NCBI GenBank assembly: GCA_017479885.1
Contig: JAFVBR010000005.1
Coordinates: 1 to 64,000, forward strand
Direction of reading: 5' to 3'
From: Paludibacteraceae bacterium
Lineage (GTDB): Bacteria; Bacteroidota; Bacteroidia; Bacteroidales; Paludibacteraceae
DNA: 64,000 bases
The notes under the pieces are model-generated. The model did no database searches, had not been told where the DNA came from, and worked only from the letters and a program-made list of their open reading frames with translations. Below are positions 34,113-42,813 of the stretch, in pieces. Numbering within the stretch: position 1 is the stretch's first letter; each line of letters begins with the position of its first letter. The position numbers were made by a program, and so were the translations under genes.

Positions 34113-35870
34113 TTATGCGGCTATTTGCTTCTCCGCAAGCAAGGCATGCAGTTTCTGCTCATAGTCCTTAAACTGCTCGCTCTGGAACTCCGAGTAGTTC
34201 ATCTGCTTGCAGAGGTTGATTACACGCTTGAAGTAGTCGTTGACATCGATAAAATTGTCGAAGTCGTAGTCATGACGGCATATATCCATCACAAGGTCAA
34301 GCATATACTCCTGGCGCTCAAGAGGGCATACGGCGTCAATCTTGTCGAAAGCGTCCTGCTGGAGAATAACGAAGTCTATTACCTCCGATTTCCAGAACTG
34401 CTCATGATAATCGACAGGCACACCATCGTCACCGAGGATGTTGATCTGCTCCTGAATCTCCTTGCCACGCTGCAACAGGGTCTTCATCTCATTGACCTTG
34501 GGTATCCACTCCCGGTTGATACGATTGGCGATATACTCCTCAAACTCAGGATATTCGAGATACTTCGAATAGGAGTCAATCGGGTTGACAGCGGGATAAC
34601 GCTTACGGTCGGCGCGATTCTGCTCCAGAGCGTAGAAGCAGCGTGCCGCCTTCTTTGTACCCTCTGTCACAGGCTCCTTGAGGTTACCGCCGGCAGGTGA
34701 TACTGTGCCGAGGAATGTAACCGAACCTGTAGCGCCATTGTTGAGATAAACATATCCTGCGCGGGCATAGAAAGCGCCGATGATAGCCGAGAGGTCCATC
34801 GGGAATGCGTCCTGACCAGGAAGTTCCTCCATACGGTTGGACATCTCACGCAGTGCCTGAGCCCAACGTGAAGTGGAGTCAGCCATCAAGAGAACACGCA
34901 GACCCATTGAGCGATAGTATTCGGCTATCGTCATTGAGGTATATACCGATGCCTCACGAGAAGCAACCGGCATGTTGCTGGTGTTGGCAATGATGATGGT
35001 GCGCTCCATCAGTTTGCGACCTGTGTGCGGGTCGTCAAGTTCGGGGAACTCGGTGAATGTCTCCACCACCTCGTTGGCACGCTCACCACAGGCAGCGATG
35101 ATAACGATATCCGCCTCGGCTTGCTTGGAGATGGCATGCTGAAGCACAGTCTTGCCCGTACCGAAAGGACCAGGGATAAAGCCCGTACCACCCTCAACGA
35201 TTGGGTTGGCAGTGTCGATGGTGCGCACACCAGTCTCAAGCAGTTTGAACGGACGCGGTTTCGACTTGTAGGCGGTGATGGCTTTCTTCACAGGCCAGCG
35301 TTGCACCATAGTCACATTGTGCTCATTGCCCTCTGCATCGGTAATGACTGCCATTACATCGTTGATTTTGTAGTCGCCTTCCGCAGCAACCGAATTAACA
35401 ATGTAAGTGCCTGACATTACGAAAGGCACCATGATCTTGTGCGGCTGATGGTTTTCGTCAACCTCGCCGAGCCACGAAGCGGCCTCTACCTTGTCGCCAG
35501 CCTTGGCAATAGGCTTGAAGTGCCATAGTTTTTCCTCGTCAAGAGGGAAATTGTACTCGCCGCGTTTGAGGAAGACGCCGGTCAGTTTGTCGAGGTCGTT
35601 TTGCAGACCGTCGTAGTTGCGTGAGAGCAGACCGGGACCGAGAGTTACCTCAAGCATGTGCCCTGTAAACTCCACAAGGTTGCCGACTTTTAGTCCGCGG
35701 GTTGATTCAAACACCTGCACAAACACGTTGTCGCCGGTGACTTTGATTACTTCTGCCATAAGCCTTACCTCTCCGATATGGATATAGCAGATTTCGTTTT
35801 GTGATACAGCACCATCCACACCTACGGTTACGAGGTTGGAGATGATACCTTTTACTTTTCCTGTTGTCAT
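34113..35870 (-). CDS. ntpA: V-type ATPase subunit A (catalytic)
   Basis: Catalytic subunit of the V/A-type ATPase peripheral V1 part. P-loop GPFGTGKT, preceded by GGTGFIPG; MADSTSRWAQALREM, PGQDAFP and TVSPAGGNLKEPV are typical of the A subunit. It is full length (585 residues), with the non-homologous insert at residues about 110-200. It is the last gene before the terminator: subunits B, D, I and K, which normally follow directly in Bacteroidales, are absent from this window. Rubrerythrin and a GNAT gene lie between it and subunits DUF2764 and E. Whether the rest of the complex is elsewhere cannot be told. Confidence 0.95.
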   Translation of the reverse strand: MTTGKVKGIISNLVTVGVDGAVSQNEICYIHIGEVRLMAEVIKVTGDNVFVQVFESTRGLKVGNLVEFTGHMLEVTLGPGLLSRNYDGLQNDLDKLTGVFLKRGEYNFPLDEEKLWHFKPIAKAGDKVEAASWLGEVDENHQPHKIMVPFVMSGTYIVNSVAAEGDYKINDVMAVITDAEGNEHNVTMVQRWPVKKAITAYKSKPRPFKLLETGVRTIDTANPIVEGGTGFIPGPFGTGKTVLQHAISKQAEADIVIIAACGERANEVVETFTEFPELDDPHTGRKLMERTIIIANTSNMPVASREASVYTSMTIAEYYRSMGLRVLLMADSTSRWAQALREMSNRMEELPGQDAFPMDLSAIIGAFYARAGYVYLNNGATGSVTFLGTVSPAGGNLKEPVTEGTKKAARCFYALEQNRADRKRYPAVNPIDSYSKYLEYPEFEEYIANRINREWIPKVNEMKTLLQRGKEIQEQINILGDDGVPVDYHEQFWKSEVIDFVILQQDAFDKIDAVCPLERQEYMLDLVMDICRHDYDFDNFIDVNDYFKRVINLCKQMNYSEFQSEQFKDYEQKLHALLAEKQIAA

Positions 35871-35884
35871 ATATTAGTATTGAT

Positions 35885-36427
35885 TTAATAATTCTCTGCA
35901 AGAATTTGGAAGTATGCTTGTGCATGATTGCATACGGGGCACACCTCAGGAGCCTGCTTGCCGACAACTATATGTCCGCAGTTGGAGCACTGCCAGATGC
36001 AGTCGCCGTCACGAGAGAATACCACTTTGTCCTCTATGTTCTTCAAGAGCTTGCGATAGCGCTCTTCGTGGTGTCTCTCTATTGCACCCACTTGCTCAAA
36101 CTTCTCGGCTATCTCATCGAAGCCTTCTGCACGAGCCTCTGCCGCCATGCGTGCATACATATCAGTCCACTCGGCATTCTCGCCTTCGGCTGCTGCAAGC
36201 AGATTCTCTACTGTCGGACTTACTTTGCCGCCATTCAGATATTTGTACCATATCTCAGCATGCTCTTTCTCATTAGCAGCCGTTTCCTCGAATATCTTGG
36301 AGATTTGTACATAACCGTCTTTCTTGGCTTTGGAAGCAAAGAAAGTGTATTTGTTGCGAGCCATCGACTCTCCGGCAAACGCTTCAAGAAGGTTCTGCTC
36401 GGTCTTAGTTCCTTTGAGGTCTTTCAT
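35885..36427 (-). CDS. rubrerythrin
   Basis: Non-heme iron peroxidase that reduces hydrogen peroxide in anaerobes. A ferritin-like di-iron domain ([47 protein letters not shown]) is followed by a C-terminal rubredoxin-like domain with two CxxC pairs (CSNCGHIV and CPVCNH). At 180 residues it is a normal rubrerythrin. It lies within the V-ATPase gene run, 14 bases before subunit A; this suggests an anaerobic organism that meets oxygen, and it may be an insertion into the ATPase operon. Confidence 0.95.
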   Translation of the reverse strand: MKDLKGTKTEQNLLEAFAGESMARNKYTFFASKAKKDGYVQISKIFEETAANEKEHAEIWYKYLNGGKVSPTVENLLAAAEGENAEWTDMYARMAAEARAEGFDEIAEKFEQVGAIERHHEERYRKLLKNIEDKVVFSRDGDCIWQCSNCGHIVVGKQAPEVCPVCNHAQAYFQILAENY

Positions 36428-36459
36428 AATCGGAATTCGTTATAAGTTTGTATTATAAG

Positions 36460-36927
36460 TTATAAATTCAATGTCATCTTCACATGAGTTATACCCGCTT
36501 CGTCAAATGGATCGGATGTAACTGCAAAGCCAAGTTTCTCATAGAAACGGATGGCATATTGCTGTGCATCTATCACCACCACTCCAGCACCCGTCTGACG
36601 CAGCAAGTCGATTGCACGCAACATGAGTTGTTTACCCATTCCTACCCCTCTCACCAGTGTCAGCATACGCCCGATGTGCCATGTAGTGCCGTCTCGGTCT
36701 TTGTACAGGCGGGCGTAAGCCACCACCGGCATTCGGTTATCGCCTTGTTCGGTGGTTTCGCTGTGAGTGCTGTCCCAAAAGAAGATATGAGTCGCAACAT
36801 AGTCGGTGTTATCCATGTCGAGATAGAAACAGTGCTGCTCCATTACAAACACGTGAAAACGCACTTTCAGGATCTCGTACAGTTCTTCGGCGGATAACTG
36901 CTCAAACCGTTTGCAGACAAAATCCAT
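36460..36927 (-). CDS. ElaA-type GNAT acetyltransferase
   Basis: Acetyl-CoA-dependent N-acetyltransferase of the ElaA subgroup of GNAT proteins. N-terminal LYEILKVRFHVFVMEQHC and YLDMDNTD, then VAYARLYKDRD and HIGRMLTLVRGVGMGKQLM (the acetyl-CoA pyrophosphate loop, with GVGMGK), and AIRFYEKLGF near the end. Length 155 fits. Substrate unknown. Eight bases separate it from the DUF2764 gene upstream, so it is transcribed with the V-ATPase genes although it has no known part in the enzyme. Confidence 0.85.
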   Translation of the reverse strand: MDFVCKRFEQLSAEELYEILKVRFHVFVMEQHCFYLDMDNTDYVATHIFFWDSTHSETTEQGDNRMPVVAYARLYKDRDGTTWHIGRMLTLVRGVGMGKQLMLRAIDLLRQTGAGVVVIDAQQYAIRFYEKLGFAVTSDPFDEAGITHVKMTLNL

Positions 36928-36935
36928 ACCATCTT

Positions 36936-37631
36936 TCAGAATTTAATGTCTTTCTTCATGTCGGCAAGCAGTTGGCGGAAGATTACTTCTCCCTGCTCGC
37001 GAGTCAGGTCGTCCCAACGGTGAAGAATCTCAGCCTGCAGATAGTATGCCAGCACATTCTCCACGCGAAAATACATGAAACGGGTGTATTCTTCAAGCCA
37101 CTGCCAGCGCAGAGCATCAATATGACGCTCGCGGTCAAGCAGATTCTGTATTTCTGATACGGCAACTATCTCTTTGAGTTCGGGGAGAGCTGCAGCCAAA
37201 CCTGCATTCTTCAGCAGATTACCTTTGCGCAACAGTTGAGCCACCTCGTTGTCGCCCACTATCACTTTCTCGGGGTCGTAGCCGTGCTTCTGGCAGACGA
37301 CTGCCGCCATCACATTGTTGAGATTGAGATTGAACTCATACCATGCCCTGATAAACTTGTTGCGACTCTTCATACCCTGCTCATAGAGAAGTTGGGTGCG
37401 AAAATCTTCTTCCGAGAGAGAAGTCTCATGAAAGCGGTCTTGCACAGCATCATCTTCCATCAAAGCCACTACGTCAGGCGCATCCTGACGCTTGCGCAGT
37501 TGCTCTATCAGAGAGAAATCGGCAGGCGACATCTGCTCTTCAAGCAAGAGAAGAAGTTCATCGAATGGCAATTTGGACTTCTGTCCAACCTGCAAATCGT
37601 CAAGACCTGAAATCAGATATTCGTATGTCAT
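36936..37631 (-). CDS. DUF2764 protein, probable V-ATPase subunit C-like
   Basis: Member of DUF2764, found next to V-type ATPase genes in Bacteroidales, usually between subunits E and A. It is 231 residues, mostly helical; YEYLISGLDDLQVGQKSKLP at the N-terminus and YEFNLNLNNVMAAVVCQKHG and RWQWLEEYTRFMYFRVENVL further on are typical. From size, helical content and gene position I infer it replaces subunit C (the stalk/rotor adaptor), which is otherwise missing. It starts three bases after subunit E. Confidence 0.82.
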   Translation of the reverse strand: MTYEYLISGLDDLQVGQKSKLPFDELLLLLEEQMSPADFSLIEQLRKRQDAPDVVALMEDDAVQDRFHETSLSEEDFRTQLLYEQGMKSRNKFIRAWYEFNLNLNNVMAAVVCQKHGYDPEKVIVGDNEVAQLLRKGNLLKNAGLAAALPELKEIVAVSEIQNLLDRERHIDALRWQWLEEYTRFMYFRVENVLAYYLQAEILHRWDDLTREQGEVIFRQLLADMKKDIKF

Positions 37632-37634
37632 AAT

Positions 37635-38225
37635 TTAAAATAGAAGTTCTATAAGTTGCGGGCGCAGGAACTCTTTGAAGTATTCAATGAACTCGTTGTC
37701 ACCGAAAGCAAGTTTGTAACCGCCGTCTTTGGGAGCGATAGCAAACTGCGTTTTTATTCCCTTCACCTCTTTTATTTCAACGCCTTTGTTGAGCAGGTCT
37801 TTTGCATTCTGTGCAAAATACTTGGAGAGCGCATCGGCATCCTTTGCCTCAATCACCACTTCCCCACCCTTCTTGGCAAGTTGCGCAGCAAGGTCGGCAA
37901 TCAACTTCTGCATAAACTTGGGATCTGCAGTGGCGGCCTTTACGCTGTCGGATGTGATTTTGTCGGTAAGCAGATTGGTAACCTCCGTTTTGAGGGCATT
38001 GACCGACTGCTCCGCAAAAAGACGCAGTTCAGAGCGCGTATTCTTGTCAAGTTCTGCAGCCTTTTTCTCTGCCTCTGCCAGTTTGCGAGCGGCCTCTTTC
38101 TCGGCGGCTGCAATTATTTCGTTAGCTTTCTGCTGAGCCTGCTCCACAATGGTGGCAGCCTCTGCCTTACCCTTCTCTACGCCCTCAGCATAGATTTTGT
38201 CGGTTAGTTCTTGAAGTGTATTCAT
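37635..38225 (-). CDS. ntpE: V-type ATPase subunit E (peripheral stalk)
   Basis: Peripheral-stalk subunit of the V/A-type ATPase. An N-terminal helix (LQELTDKIYAEGVEKGKAEA) leads into a long alanine- and lysine-rich coiled coil (residues about 25-80), followed by an alpha/beta C-terminal domain that binds V1. I chose ATG 38225 (MNTLQELTDKIY), matching family starts; a longer version from 38249 is possible. It is the first gene of the V-ATPase transcript, about 80 bases downstream of the promoter that overlaps a 15-base inverted repeat. Confidence 0.87.
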   Translation of the reverse strand: MNTLQELTDKIYAEGVEKGKAEAATIVEQAQQKANEIIAAAEKEAARKLAEAEKKAAELDKNTRSELRLFAEQSVNALKTEVTNLLTDKITSDSVKAATADPKFMQKLIADLAAQLAKKGGEVVIEAKDADALSKYFAQNAKDLLNKGVEIKEVKGIKTQFAIAPKDGGYKLAFGDNEFIEYFKEFLRPQLIELLF

Positions 38226-38262
38226 ATCGTTGTTGTTTTGTTTTGTCAATTGTTATATATGG

Positions 38263-38314
38263 TTTGCAAGCGGAATAAAAGGCTGAAAACAGCGCACTCT
38301 ATTCCGCTTGCAAA
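38263..38314. repeat. 15-bp inverted repeat overlapping the V-ATPase promoter
   Basis: Perfect arms of 15 bases (38263-38277 and 38300-38314, core GCAAGCGGAATA) separated by 22 bases that hold a smaller GCTG-AAAA-CAGC hairpin. The right arm overlaps the -7 box at 38311-38318, and the rest would form the first bases of the transcript. Could be an operator, an mRNA-stabilising 5' hairpin, or a mobile palindrome. Confidence 0.8.
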
Positions 38315-38318
38315 GTTA
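38311..38318 (-). promoter_or_regulatory. -7 box of the V-ATPase operon promoter
   Basis: Minus strand TAACTTTG. The -33 region has only a weak CTTT at the expected distance. The transcript would start around 38304, inside the inverted repeat. Confidence 0.6.
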
Positions 38319-38398
38319 CAAATAATAATCCGAATATGAAAGCAATTTTTACAAATATTCAGAATCGGTCGGCCAACTTACCTGTCTTAAGGAGAAAT

Positions 38399-39700
38399 CT
38401 ACCTTAGCCAACCGCGGATAACCGACAGTATCTCGGCTTGGGTCGGCTCGTCGAACTCGCGTATCTTAGAATAGTGGCAACCGCCGGGCAGAACATATTT
38501 CCTTATGTTTTCATTCTTGGTTTCCGGATACGGGAAAGCAGTCCATGCGTCCGTTTCGCCATAGATAAAGAGGAGGTGACAATCGGTTTCTTCGAGGAAA
38601 CGGAATACTCTTCTGTATGCCTCGTCGGAATAAGAGAAATCCCCGTCTCCCTCAGGCAGATAGAGGTCCTTCAGATAGCCGTCGTGCAACTTGGTTGTCT
38701 CTGACAGATAGTCTGCAAACAAATTCATGTCGTAAGCATAATTGCCCAACTCCTTGGCTGACTGCACATAGTAGGTCTGATGAGGCATGTTGTTGCGGTC
38801 AAACATGTCAGGATTGGCATATTTGAGGAAATGTTCATACATCTGTTGGTCGGAAGCGTATGGCTGGGGAATCTCGTCAGCATCGATGCCGCGCATCCAG
38901 ATGCCGAAGTCGTAATCGAGAATGCAGTAGTCGTAAACCATCTCGAAAGGCACAGTGAAGCGCATCTTCATGGAGTCGGCGTAGTTCTCCACCATAGGCT
39001 GCAAAGCGGCTCTGCGGCGGAATGCCTCTTTCTGCCAGTTGAGTATGCGGGCGCGCTTGTCCGCCTTGCCTACCTGACGCAAGAACTCATAGCCGCGCGG
39101 GTCGGCGGGAGTGATACAGAAGGGTGCAACGTATGGCACGGCAATGTCCACATCGTGAGGATAATACATGCTGTAGAGAGTAGCTGTGATGCCGTCTTTG
39201 CTCCCGCCTGTGGATATCCATTTGCCATGATAAATCTGTTTCAATGCACTAACAATCTGATGCATATCGTAAGCGGCATTGGCAGTGGTGACCTCATTCC
39301 AGTCGGTGTCTTTAGGGCAGGAAGTGCCGAAATAGCGATGCTCCACAAAGATGTCGTTTGAAGAGAATATGTCGGACAACTCATCACGTACTTGAATCCT
39401 CTCTCTGTGGTTGGCGGCATTGTAGCCATGAGTATGAAGAACTACCAGACTGTCAGTGTTTATATGCCCGACAATAACTCGTTGCAGGAAGGTTGTAGTG
39501 TCTTCCGGATTGCCAATTGGATTTCTCAGTTGTCGGAATTGAAGTATGTATTTCTCCATGAATTTGCCGCCGGCAATCTGCTCTACAGATTCCACACCTT
39601 GCAATGCACCCAACTTCTGCTGCAATGGATTTTGGGCTGATGCAATCTCATAGACGAATATTGCCAACCAAATTAAGAATATTCTATTTCTCACTTTCAT
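38399..39700 (-). CDS. secreted S37-family serine peptidase, copy 2
   Basis: Close paralogue of 20039-21352 in the S37 peptidase family. Signal peptide (MKVRNRIFLIWLAIFVYEIASA), then GVESVEQIAGGKFMEKYI, RVIVGHINTDSLVVLHTHG, VEHRYFGTS, nucleophile elbow GGSKDGIT, and YGETDAWTAF and PGGCHYSKI towards the end. It starts 13 bases after mnmA, so it is transcribed with lpdA and mnmA. Long blocks are shared with copy 1, but signal peptides and C-terminal tails differ, arguing against a recent duplication. Confidence 0.85.
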   Translation of the reverse strand: MKVRNRIFLIWLAIFVYEIASAQNPLQQKLGALQGVESVEQIAGGKFMEKYILQFRQLRNPIGNPEDTTTFLQRVIVGHINTDSLVVLHTHGYNAANHRERIQVRDELSDIFSSNDIFVEHRYFGTSCPKDTDWNEVTTANAAYDMHQIVSALKQIYHGKWISTGGSKDGITATLYSMYYPHDVDIAVPYVAPFCITPADPRGYEFLRQVGKADKRARILNWQKEAFRRRAALQPMVENYADSMKMRFTVPFEMVYDYCILDYDFGIWMRGIDADEIPQPYASDQQMYEHFLKYANPDMFDRNNMPHQTYYVQSAKELGNYAYDMNLFADYLSETTKLHDGYLKDLYLPEGDGDFSYSDEAYRRVFRFLEETDCHLLFIYGETDAWTAFPYPETKNENIRKYVLPGGCHYSKIREFDEPTQAEILSVIRGWLR

Positions 39701-39713
39701 ACCTAACTATAAA

Positions 39714-40787
39714 TTATGCATTATCAATTATTCCTCCTCCTACAAGCAGGTTGTCTTTGTATATCACCAGAGATTGTCCCGGAGTCACTCCCCAGACGGG
39801 AGTCAGTGTCTCAAGTTTCAAGGTTCCGTTTCTCAAATCTTTAATTACGGCTTTCACAGGTTGCGAGCGATAGCGGTTTCTCACTTCCACCTCAGGGTCT
39901 TTGCTCAACCATTCAATATCTCTGATTTTTACGTTTTGTGCTGTTATTTCAGTTGATAGCAAATCATCTCTGTCACCAAGTGTCACTTCGTTGCGTTCAG
40001 CATTGATATTGGTCACAAAGCGTGGCTCGCCAAGTGCTATTCCAAGTCCTTTCCTCTGACCTATGGTATAGTTGCAGAATCCTTGATGAATACCAAGCAC
40101 ATTACCGTTTCTATCAACATAATTGCCCTGCTCCACCCTGCATCCCTGCTTGTAGAGGAAAGTGCGGTAATCGTTGTCAGGCACAAAGCATATCTCCTGA
40201 CTCTCAGTCTTCTTGCTCAGGCGTTCGAAGCCGTGCTTGGCTGCCAGTTCACGAACCTCCGGTTTGGTCAGGCTTCCGAGCGGGAAGATAGTTCTTTTGA
40301 GATTTTCTTCGGTTAACATCCAAAGAAAATAAGTCTGGTCTTTGCTTGTGTCAACGGCATTCTTCAGATACAGATGACCTCGATGCTCGGCTATTTGTGC
40401 ATAATGTCCCGTGGCTATCATGTCGCAACCCAACTCGTCGGCAGCACGCACCAGTTCTCCCCACTTGATATGCGAGTTGCAGAGTACGCAGGGATTGGGA
40501 GTGCGCCCATGCATGTATTCTTCCACGAAATTCTTTATCACCGTGTCGCGGAATATCTGTCTGTAATCAAGTATATGGTGTTCAAAGCCGAGTTGCTCCG
40601 CCAGATGTTTTGCCTCCATTATGCTCTCCACAGAACAGCAGCCTTTCTCACGTGCCAGACACGACTCTTTGATGCTGTCAAATGTGCGGAAAGTGACACC
40701 CACAAGTTCATAGCCCTGCTCCAAAAGAAGCATTGCAGCTACGGAGGAGTCGATTCCTCCGGACATAGCCATGAGAACTTTTTTCAT
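39714..40787 (-). CDS. mnmA: tRNA-specific 2-thiouridylase
   Basis: Thiolates U34 of tRNAs for Lys, Glu and Gln. PP-loop motif AMSGGIDSSVAAMLL, catalytic cysteine in TPNPCVLCN and second cysteine in SQEICFVPD; the RKGLGIALGEPRFV segment and the C-terminal beta-barrel are present. Length 357 is normal. It lies between lpdA (29 bases upstream) and the S37 peptidase (13 bases downstream) on the same strand. Confidence 0.96.
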   Translation of the reverse strand: MKKVLMAMSGGIDSSVAAMLLLEQGYELVGVTFRTFDSIKESCLAREKGCCSVESIMEAKHLAEQLGFEHHILDYRQIFRDTVIKNFVEEYMHGRTPNPCVLCNSHIKWGELVRAADELGCDMIATGHYAQIAEHRGHLYLKNAVDTSKDQTYFLWMLTEENLKRTIFPLGSLTKPEVRELAAKHGFERLSKKTESQEICFVPDNDYRTFLYKQGCRVEQGNYVDRNGNVLGIHQGFCNYTIGQRKGLGIALGEPRFVTNINAERNEVTLGDRDDLLSTEITAQNVKIRDIEWLSKDPEVEVRNRYRSQPVKAVIKDLRNGTLKLETLTPVWGVTPGQSLVIYKDNLLVGGGIIDNA

Positions 40788-40816
40788 CGGTTAGTCAATA
40801 CTGAATTCTTAATTCA

Positions 40817-42178
40817 TCAAATCACTGTCTCGCGCAGTATCTCGCTGACCGTTGGGTGAGGGAACACCACTTGTTTGAACTCGCTGACAGTATAACCCAT
40901 GCGCACGGCAAACGAGGCTGCCGCAACGAACTCCGAGCACGGATTGCCAACCATGTGAACGCCCAGCAGAGTCTGGTTTTTCTTGTCAATGATTACCTTG
41001 CAAAGTCCGTTTTCACCCTCGTTTTCTGCTACGAATCTACCTGAAAACGCCATAGGCAGAACCTTCGCCTCGTATTCTATCGGCAGTACACACTCCGCAC
41101 CCGTCAGGTCTGCCTCCGTAAGACCCACTGACGCTATCTCCGGATTGGTATAAACCACTGATGGAATGGCGTTATACGCAATGCGTTGCAGAGGTATCTG
41201 CTTCAACATTCTTCCTACAGCCACCTCTGCCTGACGCGATGCCACATGGGCGAGCATTATCTTACCTGTCACATCTCCTGCAGCATAAACGTTCCTGAGA
41301 TTGGTCTGCATAAAGTCGTTCACTTTCACTGCACCGCGCTCTATCTCAAGTCCCTGCAATGCTTCGAGACCTGCAAGGTTGGCACGACGACCCACACAAA
41401 TCAGCACCTTGTCCGCCGTCAGCGTTTCTTCCCCTTCCTCTGTCTGTATGATAACACGGTTTTCCTCAAGCGACTTCACCTTGGTCGAGGTAAGGATTCT
41501 GACTCCCAACTTCCTATACTTCTCAAGCAGAACGCCTACACAGTCTTTGTCAAGGTTGGGAAGAACAGACGGCATTGCTTCTACATCCGTCACATTCACA
41601 CCGAGTTCGTGATACAATGTGGCGAACTCCATACCTATAACTCCCCCGCCGACAATCAGGATGTCTGCCGGCAGTTCCTTTGAATCGAGAGCATCGGTGG
41701 AGTTCCAGACGTAAGGATTGTCCTTTACACCCGGAATAGGAGGTACGAAATTCTGTGAACCCGTGCAAATCATCAGGTTTTCAGCCTCATACTGTTCTCC
41801 GTTGCATTCTATAACGACCTTTTCGTCTGTGCGGCTGAGCACGCTTGCCTCGCCTGCAACAACAGTACAATTGCCATTCCTGAGTTTCTGACGAACTCCT
41901 GCCACTAATTTGCGAACCACCTTTTGCTTGCGCTGTTGCATCTTCTGGTAGTCGAAACTGACATTGTCGGCACTGACACCATATTTTGAAGCATTGGTTG
42001 CATTGAAGTATTGTTTTGCACTGTAAAGCAGTGTCTTGGTTGGAATACAACCTACATTGAGACAAGTACCTCCGAGAGTGTCTCTCTCGAAAAGCACTAC
42101 CTTCATTCCGGCTTCTGAAGCCTCGGCTGCCGCAGTGTAGCCCGCAGGACCGCCGCCGATTATTGCAAGATTGAACAT
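40817..42178 (-). CDS. lpdA: dihydrolipoyl dehydrogenase
   Basis: FAD enzyme that reoxidises dihydrolipoamide in 2-oxoacid dehydrogenase complexes or the glycine cleavage system. FAD-binding IIGGGPAGYTAA, redox cysteines in GGTCLNVGCIPTK, NAD-binding VGGGVIGMEFA, the second FAD segment NVYAAGDVTG, and the C-terminal base in HPTVSEILRE. Length 453 is normal. gcvT, whose product needs this enzyme in glycine cleavage, lies at 45491-46567, on the other strand. A tandem 11-base repeat sits just upstream. Confidence 0.95.
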   Translation of the reverse strand: MFNLAIIGGGPAGYTAAAEASEAGMKVVLFERDTLGGTCLNVGCIPTKTLLYSAKQYFNATNASKYGVSADNVSFDYQKMQQRKQKVVRKLVAGVRQKLRNGNCTVVAGEASVLSRTDEKVVIECNGEQYEAENLMICTGSQNFVPPIPGVKDNPYVWNSTDALDSKELPADILIVGGGVIGMEFATLYHELGVNVTDVEAMPSVLPNLDKDCVGVLLEKYRKLGVRILTSTKVKSLEENRVIIQTEEGEETLTADKVLICVGRRANLAGLEALQGLEIERGAVKVNDFMQTNLRNVYAAGDVTGKIMLAHVASRQAEVAVGRMLKQIPLQRIAYNAIPSVVYTNPEIASVGLTEADLTGAECVLPIEYEAKVLPMAFSGRFVAENEGENGLCKVIIDKKNQTLLGVHMVGNPCSEFVAAASFAVRMGYTVSEFKQVVFPHPTVSEILRETVI

Positions 42179-42228
42179 ATATTGTATAAGTTTTGTTTCT
42201 TAGTTCCGTCACATCCCCTAATTACTCC

Positions 42229-42272
42229 ACCGTACTATCACCGTAGTATCACCGCAGTATCACCGTACTATC
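42229..42272. repeat. four tandem 11-bp repeats (ACCGTACTATC)
   Basis: Units at 42229, 42240, 42251 and 42262 read ACCGTACTATC, ACCGTAGTATC, ACCGCAGTATC and ACCGTACTATC. They lie in the 114-base gap before lpdA and may affect its expression. I see no promoter in that gap, and the period of about one helical turn would suit a binding-site array. Confidence 0.85.
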
Positions 42273-42292
42273 AGACTCACTCTTCCATCTTG

Positions 42293-42727
42293 TTAACTTA
42301 TAGTGCAGAGATATTGTCGGACAGCATCTTTTATCATTTCTTTGCACGGACGCTTCTGACTTGGTGTCGCATTGCCGTTCAGTCCTAACAGGTCAGCACA
42401 GATAATGCCGCCGTTATGCTCCTTGAAATCTGCGGCAAGGCGTTGTACCAGACGGTAGTTTAACTGCTTTGCCTGAGGCTGGTTGGGAGTGCTGTTGCCG
42501 TTCTCCAACCCTGCCAGAAGAAACATGCCGCATGCGGCGCCGCATGTCTGACGCATCTGACCTATGCCTCCGCCGAATGAAGCAGACACGCGCAATGCCG
42601 TCTCCTCGTCCATTCCGTATAGTCCGGCACAGGCTGCAAACACCGCCTGAGAGCAGTTGAAACCCTGCTCGCGCAATGTGGCAGCCCGCTCGACATACGC
42701 ATTGATTTGTTCTTCCGTAAGTGTCAT
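42293..42727 (-). CDS. C-GCAxxG-C-C family protein
   Basis: Small cysteine-rich protein of the C_GCAxxG_C_C family (redox or metal-binding, function not established). Visible signature: FNCSQAVFAACAGLYG, SFGGGIGQMRQTCGAACGM and, later, ICADLLG and RPCKEMIKDAV. No signal peptide, so cytoplasmic. I chose ATG 42727 (MTLTEEQINAYVERA), giving 144 residues; longer forms would cover its own promoter. It diverges from the 2-hydroxyacid dehydrogenase gene, with overlapping control regions. Confidence 0.87.
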   Translation of the reverse strand: MTLTEEQINAYVERAATLREQGFNCSQAVFAACAGLYGMDEETALRVSASFGGGIGQMRQTCGAACGMFLLAGLENGNSTPNQPQAKQLNYRLVQRLAADFKEHNGGIICADLLGLNGNATPSQKRPCKEMIKDAVRQYLCTIS

Positions 42728-42753
42728 AATCGTACATTTGACGAAAATCTGTG

Positions 42754-42761
42754 CAAAGGTA
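42754..42761 (-). promoter_or_regulatory. -7 box of the C-GCAxxG-C-C gene promoter
   Basis: Minus strand TACCTTTG, 27 bases before the ATG at 42727. The region at the -33 distance is weak and lies among the elements of the divergent promoter. Confidence 0.6.
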
Positions 42762-42770
42762 CAATTTTTA

Positions 42771-42802
42771 TTTTGAATAAGAAGAAATTTGTAGTACCTT
42801 TG
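42771..42802 (+). promoter_or_regulatory. promoter of the dehydrogenase-lipoprotein-pepT-gcvT operon
   Basis: TTTTG (42771-42775), 19 bases, TACCTTTG (42795-42802). Transcription would start at about 42809, only about five bases before the ATG at 42814: a nearly leaderless message. Confidence 0.75.
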
Positions 42803-42813
42803 CAAAGATTTTT

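Noticed and set aside
38263..38314. Invertible promoter (Bacteroides-type DNA inversion) at the V-ATPase operon
   Set aside because: The arms are right for an invertase site but the 22-base spacer is far shorter than known invertible promoters, and no invertase gene is nearby.
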